Positions 4,742-9,392 of a stretch of 9,392 bases of DNA are shown one piece after another. Within the stretch, counting starts at the first letter, position 1, and each line of letters begins with the position of its first letter. The notes under the pieces were generated by a model that saw nothing but the letters and a program-made list of their open reading frames with translations, did not search any database and had not been told where the DNA came from. The stretch is from NCBI GenBank assembly GCA_022710205.1, contig JAKLHJ010000032.1:1-9392 (forward strand), given 5' to 3'. Origin of the DNA: Patescibacteria group bacterium (GTDB lineage: Bacteria > Patescibacteriota > Minisyncoccia > Phycocordibacterales > UBA12445). The position numbers were made by a program, and so were the translations under genes.

Positions 4742-6478
4742 CGCTTTGCGCTCTCTAATTTCTTTAGATATTTCAGATATGAAATCCTCTATTTTGAGCG
4801 CCCCGAGGCTTCCTTTTCTAGATTCTACAGTTACCATTCCGCTCATGGCTTCCTTTTCTCCAACAATAAGCATATAAGGAATTTTATTTTTCTTGCTTTC
4901 TCTGATCTTTTTGCCGAGAGTTTCGTTGCTATAGTCTAGTTCTACGCGAACATCAGCATCAGCCAACGCGTCTCTAATTACCTCTGCATATCTAAGATAC
5001 TTCTCGCTGATTGGTAAAATGGATACCTGCACAGGAGCAAGCCAAGTAGGGAAGTGTCCGGCATAATGTTCTATCATCACACCCATGAATCTCTCAAGTG
5101 AACCGGATATTGCCCTGTGTATGACGACCGGCCTTTCTTTTTCTCCTTTTTCGTTTGTAAACTCCAGACTAAATCTCTCGGGGAGGTTGAAATCGCACTG
5201 TATCGTCGCCAACTGCCACTCCCTGCCTATCGCATCCTTGAACATAAAGTCTAATTTTGGTCCGTAGAAAGCGGCTTCTCCGATCCCGACTCTAAATGGA
5301 AGCTTGTTGAGTTCCGCAGCCTCCCTGAGCGCCGCTTCGGCGGTATTCCAGACGTCGTCACCGCCCAAATATTTGCCTTCAGGTCCGCGTATAGAGAGTC
5401 TCACCCAATAATCGTTCATCATTCCGATTGTTGTATAAAACTCCTTAATTATAGAAACGATAGTTGAAACCTCCTGATTTATCTGATTTATTCTACAAAA
5501 CAGGTGCCCATCATCCTGCGTAATTGATCTGACTCTGGTAAGACCGGCAAGCTGTCCTGTTTTCTCATCTCTGTAAACAGTCGCGGGCTCAAAGTATCTC
5601 ACCGGCATATCTCTATAGGAGAATTGATTATCGGCAAATATCTGCATGTGGTGCGGGCAGTTCATCGGCTTCAAGAAGAACTTTTCCTCCTTTCCCGTAA
5701 CTCTAAAAAGTTCATCACCGAACTTTGCGGCGTGACCGGATGTAACATAAAGATCTTCTTTCGCCAAGTGCGGAGTCCAAACTCTCTTGTATCCTTTTGT
5801 CTTGTGAAGCTCCCAAAGATATCTTTCTATCTCATTTCTTATAATCATTCCGTTTGGCTGAAGTAGAGGAAGACCTGAGCCGACAAGGGGGGAAAGTGTA
5901 AAAATTTTCAGCTCCTTGCCCAATTTTCTATGATCTCTTTTTTCCGCCTCCGCAATCATATTGAGATGCGCGTCCAATTCTTCTTTTGTTTCAAACGCAA
6001 GGCCGTAAATTCTCGTGAGCATCTGATTTTCTTCACTGCCCCTCCAATATGCACCCGCAATCTTATCCAGCTTAAAAGCATCCGTGTTTATTTCTTTTGT
6101 GCTCTTTACGTGAGGCCCCTTGCAGAGGTCGGAAAATTCTCCGGAAGTGTAAACACTCAGTTTTGAATCGGCTTCGGAAAGCTCTTTTATAAGCTCCATT
6201 TTGAAAGGCTCATCACCGAATATTTTCTCCGCTTCGCTCCTCGAAACCTCTTTGGCGGTAAACTCCAAGTTCTGAGAGACAATCTTCTTCATTGTCTTCT
6301 CAATGTCTTTCAAGTCCTCATCCTTAAGCGGTTTTGAAAGCAAAAAGTCGTAATAAAATCCGTTGTCTATGACCGGACCGATACCGAGCTTTGCCTTCGG
6401 ATCTTTTTTCAACACCGCCATGGCCAATATGTGCGCCAAAGAGTGTCTTGTGTTGTGTAATTTATTTTCGTTATCCAT
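4739..6478 (-). CDS. thrS: Threonyl-tRNA synthetase without a TGS domain
   Basis: Charges tRNA-Thr with threonine and edits Ser-tRNA-Thr. It has 579 residues against about 640 for E. coli ThrRS; the missing part is the N-terminal TGS domain, since the protein opens directly with the editing domain. Editing residues are intact: H12 and H16 (RHSLAHIL), C119 and H123 (LCKGPH). The class II catalytic core holds FLKPMNCPHHMQIF (268-281), motif 2 with VYRDEKTGQLAGLTRVRSITQDDGH (301-325), and motif 3 ISGSLERFMGVMIEHY. The zinc ligands C274, H325 and H454 are present. The anticodon-binding domain runs from about 480. The start at 6478 is 8 bp after the upstream gene's stop, with only AAAGAAA as a weak ribosome site, so translational coupling is likely. 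No T-box leader is seen. Confidence 0.97.
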   Translation of the reverse strand: MDNENKLHNTRHSLAHILAMAVLKKDPKAKLGIGPVIDNGFYYDFLLSKPLKDEDLKDIEKTMKKIVSQNLEFTAKEVSRSEAEKIFGDEPFKMELIKELSEADSKLSVYTSGEFSDLCKGPHVKSTKEINTDAFKLDKIAGAYWRGSEENQMLTRIYGLAFETKEELDAHLNMIAEAEKRDHRKLGKELKIFTLSPLVGSGLPLLQPNGMIIRNEIERYLWELHKTKGYKRVWTPHLAKEDLYVTSGHAAKFGDELFRVTGKEEKFFLKPMNCPHHMQIFADNQFSYRDMPVRYFEPATVYRDEKTGQLAGLTRVRSITQDDGHLFCRINQINQEVSTIVSIIKEFYTTIGMMNDYWVRLSIRGPEGKYLGGDDVWNTAEAALREAAELNKLPFRVGIGEAAFYGPKLDFMFKDAIGREWQLATIQCDFNLPERFSLEFTNEKGEKERPVVIHRAISGSLERFMGVMIEHYAGHFPTWLAPVQVSILPISEKYLRYAEVIRDALADADVRVELDYSNETLGKKIRESKKNKIPYMLIVGEKEAMSGMVTVESRKGSLGALKIEDFISEISKEIRERKA

Positions 6479-6486
6479 TGTTTCTT

Positions 6487-6777
6487 TTATTTTAAAACCG
6501 GCTCTTCGTCTACAAATTTTTTCTTCTGAGCACTCGCTCTTGCATCTGCGCTTCTTCTCTTTTCTAGAAGTTCATCAAAACCCTTAACGGCTCTTTCATA
6601 TATATGCTCCAAGGTTTCAATTCTGTTTTTTGGGTCACCTCTGCGCTTGGCATCATTTAATTCGATCAAGGCAATCTTTTTTTCTTTCTCCGCCGCGTTC
6701 AACAGTAACGTTGCCTCTTTATCTTCAGCTCTTTCTTTTTGTGTTGGATCAAAATTTTCTATATTTGTCATAAGCAT
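6487..6777 (-). CDS. Small charged coiled-coil protein in operon with thrS
   Basis: 96 residues, not recognised as a named family. It is almost wholly helical and highly charged: from residue 12 to about 88 it has runs such as EKEKKIALIELNDAKRRGD and ERAVKGFDELLEKRRSADARA, with hydrophobic residues spaced as in a coiled coil. It ends KKKFVDEEPVLK. There is no signal peptide, membrane segment or cysteine. The ATG at 6777 (MLM) or the ATG at 6771 may be the start; neither has a clear Shine-Dalgarno. The stop lies 8 bp before the thrS ATG, so it is the first gene of a two-gene operon. A link to ThrRS is suggested only by this position. Confidence 0.75.
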   Translation of the reverse strand: MLMTNIENFDPTQKERAEDKEATLLLNAAEKEKKIALIELNDAKRRGDPKNRIETLEHIYERAVKGFDELLEKRRSADARASAQKKKFVDEEPVLK

Positions 6778-6825
6778 TTGCCCGAGATTCCCGGGATAAT
6801 ATGATTTATAATCCTAATGCGTGAA

Positions 6826-6834
6826 ATTCTAGCA
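6826..6834 (-). promoter_or_regulatory. Extended -10 promoter of the coiled-coil/thrS operon
   Basis: On the minus strand TGC-TAGAAT (6834-6826) is an extended -10 with a 5 of 6 match. There is no convincing -35. The start site would be near 6819, giving a leader of about 40 nt. That leader contains a small GC inverted repeat (CCCG at 6781 and CGGG at 6792). Confidence 0.42.
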
Positions 6835-6860
6835 CAAACCGGCCTAAAATTAAATAATAT

Positions 6861-6888
6861 TTGAATAAAGAGCGCATCTTGCTATTAT
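6861..6888 (+). promoter_or_regulatory. Promoter of tRNA-Pro
   Basis: TTGAAT (6861-6866), a 16-bp spacer, and TATTAT (6883-6888) preceded by TGC, making an extended -10. The expected start near 6895 is only a few bases before the mature tRNA 5' end at 6899. Confidence 0.65.
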
Positions 6889-6898
6889 ATTCTTGTAG

Positions 6899-6970
6899 CG
6901 GGACGTGGTGTAACGGTAACATACACGATTCGGGTTCGTGTGACTCCGGGTTCAAATCCCGGCGTCCCGA
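6899..6970 (+). tRNA. tRNA-Pro (anticodon CGG)
   Basis: A 72-nt cloverleaf. Acceptor stem CGGGACG (6899-6905) pairs with CGTCCCG (6963-6969), discriminator A at 6970. D arm GTGT/ACAT has loop AACGGTA, with one G-T pair. Anticodon stem CACGA/TCGTG has loop TTCGGGT, giving anticodon CGG and G37. The variable loop is TGACT. T arm CCGGG/CCCGG has loop TTCAAAT. C1-G72 with A73 and G35-G36 are bacterial proline identity features. CCA is not encoded, so it is added after transcription. The 3' end sequence is repeated twice downstream. Confidence 0.96.
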
Positions 6971-7105
6971 TAGGGAAGCATTCAAAGCATACTAAATGCT
7001 TTGAATAGGGATTTGAAGCCAGATTGAGCAACTTTTATGAGCGAAGCGAAATAAAAGGTCCAATCTGGGGACTGAACCTGTAAGGTTCAAATCCCGGCGT
7101 CCCGA
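6971..7105 (+). other. Structured gene-free unit 1 ending in a tRNA-Pro 3' end
   Basis: I see no reading frame with support. Visible pairings, in order: GGGA (6973-6976) with TCCC of the copy-2 acceptor strand (7100-7103); a perfect 11-bp hairpin, ATTCAAAGCAT (6980-6990) with ATGCTTTGAAT (6996-7006); a 10-bp stem, GGGATTTGAA (7008-7017) with TTCAAATCCC (7086-7095). The last encloses CCAGATTG (7019-7026) with CAATCTGG (7061-7068) and CTTTTAT (7032-7038) with ATAAAAG (7051-7057). A competing hairpin GAACCT-GTA-AGGTTC (7074-7088) shares bases with the 10-bp stem. It would be transcribed from the tRNA promoter unless processing removes it. The function is unknown: RNA, attachment-site footprint or both. 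Confidence 0.5.
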
Positions 7106-7257
7106 TAAGGACGAAGCGAGGCGCCTGCGCGCCTTGCGGCGGGATTTAAACAGCGGAGCGTTGTCGAACGAGCACCTGGCGAGTGAGACAGCGAGCTGGT
7201 GGCTAACCCGAGGAGGCGGAAGCCGACGAGAGGTGAAGCCTAATCCCGGCGTCCCGA
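7106..7257 (+). other. Structured gene-free unit 2 ending in a tRNA-Pro 3' end
   Basis: A G+C-rich block in AT-rich surroundings, with no supported reading frame. Pairings: GGACG (7109-7113) with CGTCC of the copy-3 acceptor strand (7251-7255); a 9-bp hairpin with one wobble, GCGAGGCGC (7116-7124) with GCGCCTTGC (7129-7137); CGGGATT (7140-7146) with AATCCCG (7242-7248). The last encloses AGCACC (7171-7176) with GGTGGCT (7198-7204, one bulge) and GGC-GGAA-GCC (7215-7224). The order is the same as in unit 1 although the interior sequence differs. No T-tract follows, so it does not end in an intrinsic terminator. Confidence 0.48.
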
Positions 7258-7280
7258 TAAATAACTCTAATAAATAATTT

Positions 7281-7309
7281 TTAACAAATATCAGAAGTCA
7301 TATTATAAT
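7281..7309 (+). promoter_or_regulatory. Near-consensus promoter of the MgtC-family gene
   Basis: TTAACA (7281-7286), a 17-bp spacer, and a perfect TATAAT (7304-7309). Transcription would start near 7316, giving an AT-only leader of about 26 nt without a Shine-Dalgarno. This is the best sigma-70-like promoter in the window. Confidence 0.75.
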
Positions 7310-7341
7310 TCAAAAATATTAAAAATTTATAAATATTTATT

Positions 7342-7821
7342 ATGATAGACGCAAGCACAATAGAAATTTTTATCCAACTGACAGTGGCGATGTTACTTGG
7401 GATGACACTCGGGATTGAAAGAACAATAGCTCACAAAACAGCCGGAATGAGAACTTACGCCCTGATTAGCATGGGCTCCGCTTTTTTCGTTATTATATCT
7501 GAGATTATGTCGGCAAAATACGCCCTTATGCCGGCAATAAACCCTCTGCTTCTCCCGGCGCAAATAGTAGTAGGCATCGGCTTTATCGGCGGTGGTATAA
7601 TATTCGTTCAAGGCGACATCGTAAGAGGGCTGACAACGGCAGCCAGCCTCTGGGTGACCGCCGCAGTGGGAATGGCGACAGGATTCAAGATGTATGCTCC
7701 GGCTATTTTTGTAACCATTGTAACTCTCTTCGTATTTAAGGTATTATGGCAAATAGAGGATAGAATCAAGCACTTCGTCGGGAAAAATGATGAATGCAAG
7801 ATAGATCACTCCGGAAAATAA
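7342..7821 (+). CDS. MgtC/SapB family membrane protein
   Basis: 159 residues with about five hydrophobic segments. The family signature is clear: LGIERTIAHKTAGMRTYALISMGSA (23-47, fitting GxER...KPAGLRTH.LV.LGSA), QIVVGIGFIGGGIIF (74-88), and VRGLTTAASLWVTAAVGMATG (94-114). MgtC is linked in Salmonella and Mycobacterium to survival at low Mg2+ and in macrophages and to control of ATP synthase. In free-living bacteria the role is unclear, and no ion transport can be claimed here. The C-terminal soluble domain of the long MgtC form (Salmonella about 230 aa) is absent: only about 20 charged residues follow the last membrane segment. It is a single gene with its own promoter and terminator. No Shine-Dalgarno is visible. 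Confidence 0.92.
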   Translation: MIDASTIEIFIQLTVAMLLGMTLGIERTIAHKTAGMRTYALISMGSAFFVIISEIMSAKYALMPAINPLLLPAQIVVGIGFIGGGIIFVQGDIVRGLTTAASLWVTAAVGMATGFKMYAPAIFVTIVTLFVFKVLWQIEDRIKHFVGKNDECKIDHSGK

Positions 7822-7851
7822 TCATTCGGAAAAAAGTAAAAAATATTTTTT

Positions 7852-7881
7852 AAAAAACATCTTCCGGTGAAGGTGTTTTTT
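7852..7881 (+). terminator. Intrinsic terminator of the MgtC-family gene
   Basis: An 8-bp stem with one G-T pair (ACATCTTC at 7857-7864 with GAAGGTGT at 7869-7876) and loop CGGT is followed by six T (7876-7881). Flanking A and T runs extend the stem, so it could also work on the other strand. Confidence 0.88.
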
Positions 7882-7912
7882 CCTTTTATTTATAAACATA
7901 TTTTTCTAAAAG

Positions 7913-7921
7913 TTATCCACA
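7913..7921 (+). promoter_or_regulatory. Perfect DnaA-box 9-mer
   Basis: TTATCCACA is identical to the high-affinity E. coli DnaA box. It lies in the AT-rich spacer between the MgtC terminator and the next promoter, 28 bp before that promoter's extended -10. I found no second good box close by, so this is at most a lone site, perhaps regulatory. Confidence 0.4.
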
Positions 7922-7948
7922 TTTTTATCGTTAGATTATTATTTTTTT

Positions 7949-7957
7949 TGATATAAT
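7949..7957 (+). promoter_or_regulatory. Extended -10 promoter of the secreted repeat protein
   Basis: TGA-TATAAT is a perfect -10 with the extended TGn motif. The only -35 candidate is GTTAGA at 7930-7935, with a 16-bp spacer, and it is weak. Transcription would begin near 7964, about 42 nt before the TTG start. Confidence 0.65.
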
Positions 7958-8005
7958 TATTACATTCTCACTAAAATGATTTTTTAAGTTTTGTGAGAAA
8001 GAAAA

Positions 8006-9392
8006 TTGGCTACTTTTAATAAAAAACGAGCTGTAATTTTTGTTATTGCGTTCGTAGTGTCATCCTCCTTTTTGGGGGTATTTGATGTAGCTGAGGCGAG
8101 TTTTAATAAGCTAAAGGACACGCAAAACCTTAGCGGGACAAAAGAGGTTATAACGGGAATCGGCGCCGATATTATGAAAAGCTTAGGAGAAGCCGGCGCC
8201 AGATTAAAAGATTCTCTAAAATATTTTTCCCAAAAAACATCGGCAAAAATAAATTTTGACAAAAACCTAGCTCAAACCTCAGAACCTGTCGGGAATTTTT
8301 TCACGCGCTCTGTAAATTATATTACCGATATTATAAATAATTTTTTCGCTAGCCCATCCACCACCCCGAATCTCCTCCCGGCTCCGACGCAAAACGAAAC
8401 GACCGAGACAAACGTTCCGGCGGTAGTCTCACCGGGCACACAACAAACTCCGCAGGCCACAACAAAAGTAATAGAAAGAATAATAACGACCACGCCGGCT
8501 CCGGTCACACAACCGCTCGTTTCTTCCCTTGGTTTTTATACGAAGGAAGAGATGGACGCCGTTCTGAGAAATTATGACCAAACAACAAAAAACGACCTGA
8601 TCTCGCGCATAAATAATCTTAGCGCTTCCACAAATTCACAATATGCCGCCACAAATATGGCGGTCGCCCTCACAAATAAAATAGACAGTCTTTCCAATGT
8701 AACGTTAACCAACGTCACGGTAAAAGGCGCCTCCGGCCTCGAGGACTCGGATATCCCGGACGGCATTACAGCATCAAATTATCTGTTACTAGCCGGCGGG
8801 AACATTACCGGCAATCTGGGGATTGGAACAACATCGCCATATGCTCCGCTTTCCGTAAATGGAGAAGCCGCGGTGGCCTATCTTACAACATCTTCCTCCA
8901 CCGCCACCTCAACGTTTGTTTATGGAATCAACTTAAAGGGTGGTTGCTTTGCTATTGATGGAGTCTGCGTTACCGGTAGCGGACTTGGGGGCACGGCAGA
9001 TGGTGCGTGGTCAACAACTTCCGCAGACTTTTGGGAAACGACTCAGGCCCCTCGAGGTGTCGGGTTCTCTACAACTTCAGCAGATTACTACTTGTCCCAA
9101 AACCAAGGGGCGGCTTTCTCCACCTCGTCTGCCGACTACAATTTCTCCGCAAACCTATCCGCAACGAACACCGGAGCCATAGCCGAAGGAAGCAATAAAT
9201 ATTATACAGATGATCGTGTGGCGGGGGTTATTGCGGCTACAACCACCGACGCCCTCACACAAGGCGCAACAAACAAATATTATTCAACAAATCTTTTGGC
9301 GGCGGATCTGGCGGCTACGACGACAACGGCTTTGGCCGAAGGTGATAATAAATATTTCACAAACGACAGGGTCGCCGCGGTAATAGCGGGAA
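8006..9392 (+). CDS. Large secreted repeat protein, N-terminal part (runs off right edge)
   Basis: 462 codons are open to the window end. An in-frame TGA at 7994-7996 and no ATG before hydrophobic residues leave the TTG at 8006 as the start, with GAGAAAG a few bases upstream as a weak ribosome site. A signal peptide is clear: KKR, a hydrophobic stretch (about 9-26), then AEA before Ser32. Then come a short helical region, a Pro/Thr-rich linker (about 116-171), a predicted coiled coil (about 178-230), GNITGNLGIGTTSPYAPLSV (265-284), three STTSAD-type motifs (336-377), and YYTDDRV-type repeats from 394. The last two resemble bacteriophage tail-fibre and adhesin stalks, and many Parcubacteria encode such giant proteins. 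It is likely displayed on the cell surface for attachment; this is inference. The C terminus is not visible. Confidence 0.85.
   Translation, partial: MATFNKKRAVIFVIAFVVSSSFLGVFDVAEASFNKLKDTQNLSGTKEVITGIGADIMKSLGEAGARLKDSLKYFSQKTSAKINFDKNLAQTSEPVGNFFTRSVNYITDIINNFFASPSTTPNLLPAPTQNETTETNVPAVVSPGTQQTPQATTKVIERIITTTPAPVTQPLVSSLGFYTKEEMDAVLRNYDQTTKNDLISRINNLSASTNSQYAATNMAVALTNKIDSLSNVTLTNVTVKGASGLEDSDIPDGITASNYLLLAGGNITGNLGIGTTSPYAPLSVNGEAAVAYLTTSSSTATSTFVYGINLKGGCFAIDGVCVTGSGLGGTADGAWSTTSADFWETTQAPRGVGFSTTSADYYLSQNQGAAFSTSSADYNFSANLSATNTGAIAEGSNKYYTDDRVAGVIAATTTDALTQGATNKYYSTNLLAADLAATTTTALAEGDNKYFTNDRVAAVIAG
9185..9392 (+). repeat. Tandem 25-26-residue repeats inside the secreted protein
   Basis: Three successive units begin at residues 394 (EGSNKYYTDDRVAGVIAATT), 419 (QGATNKYYSTNLLAADLAAT) and 445 (EGDNKYFTNDRVAAVIAG, cut by the window edge). 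Each joins an 'EGxNKYYT.dRV' segment to an A/T-rich segment ending TTxAL. The DNA copies differ at many third positions, so these are old repeats under protein-level constraint. Confidence 0.8.

Larger units (their letters stand above)
6949..7259 (+). repeat. Three direct copies of the tRNA-Pro 3' end
   Basis: Bases 6949-6972 (T loop, T-stem 3' strand, acceptor 3' strand, then TA) recur without change at 7084-7107, a 24-nt perfect repeat. The last 18 nt (AATCCCGGCGTCCCGATA) recur again at 7242-7259. The offsets are 135 and 152 bp. Only the first copy belongs to a complete tRNA: the second has lost the T-stem 5' strand and the third also the T loop. Confidence 0.9.

Noticed and set aside
4683..6849. 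Shared 11-mer CGGCCTAAAAT in the spacers upstream of dnaB and of the thrS operon
   Set aside because: Several shared 11-mers are expected by chance in a window of this size, and the copies stand at different distances from the promoters.
7106..7259. Integron-type attC site in the GC-rich unit after the tRNA
   Set aside because: GTTGTCGAAC and GGCTAACC look faintly similar, but the R' and R'' core motifs (GTTRRRY, RYYYAAC) do not fit and no cassette gene is present.
6971..7260. Additional complete tRNA genes or a tRNA intron after tRNA-Pro
   Set aside because: The second and third 3'-end copies lack T-stem 5' strands, anticodon arms and D arms, and the first tRNA is complete and uninterrupted.
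7984..8766. Minus-strand frames opposite the secreted protein
   Set aside because: They have no start signals and lie opposite a continuous frame with signal peptide and repeats.
8940..9198. Two plus-strand frames overlapping the secreted protein
   Set aside because: Alternative-frame readings of its repeat region; low-complexity Pro/Arg text without a promoter or ribosome site.

Overview
The window looks like a chromosomal segment of a small-genome bacterium of the Candidate Phyla Radiation (Patescibacteria), most likely Parcubacteria. This rests on four things: (i) a very large secreted Thr/Ser-rich protein with 'EGxNKYYTxxRV' repeats and a 'GIGTTSP..PLSVNG' motif, a style common in Parcubacteria; (ii) short, minimal forms of housekeeping proteins, including a ThrRS without a TGS domain; (iii) AT-rich spacers and almost no strong Shine-Dalgarno sites; (iv) a tRNA gene without encoded CCA. 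TGA ends the first gene, just before a strong ribosome binding site and a new start codon. That favours the standard bacterial code over the TGA=Gly code of Gracilibacteria/SR1. No taxonomic marker was searched, so the assignment is an inference.

Layout, left to right. 1-683 (+): the 3' part of a trypsin-like serine protease, then a 57-residue Cse60-like protein, closed by two back-to-back intrinsic terminators. 791-1840 (+): membrane-anchored RmuC. 2007-2333 (+): ribosomal protein L21, without the usual rpmA neighbour. On the minus strand follow recR (2453-3070), the replicative helicase dnaB (3180-4574), and an operon of a small coiled-coil protein plus threonyl-tRNA synthetase (6777 to 4739). 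Three copies of a paired-hairpin REP-like element (TGTCATTCCCG...GCGGGAATGACA) sit in the spacers around rplU and recR. One of them overlaps the first ATG of the recR frame.

6899-6970 (+) is a well-formed tRNA-Pro(CGG) with its own extended -10 promoter. It is followed by two gene-free, highly structured units, each ending with a copy of the 3' end of that tRNA. The two units share a hairpin order although their interiors differ in sequence. This tRNA-tailed array is the most unusual structure in the window and the best candidate for something undescribed: either a tRNA-like RNA family or the footprint of repeated integration at a tRNA 3' end.

7342-7821 (+) is a short MgtC/SapB-family membrane protein with a near-consensus promoter and a clear terminator. 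The spacer after it holds a perfect DnaA-box 9-mer and an extended -10 promoter. A secreted repeat protein then starts with TTG at 8006 and runs off the right edge without a stop.

The middle block is core information processing (repair, replication, translation) with no single pathway. The accessory signal lies at the two ends and in the tRNA-associated array.
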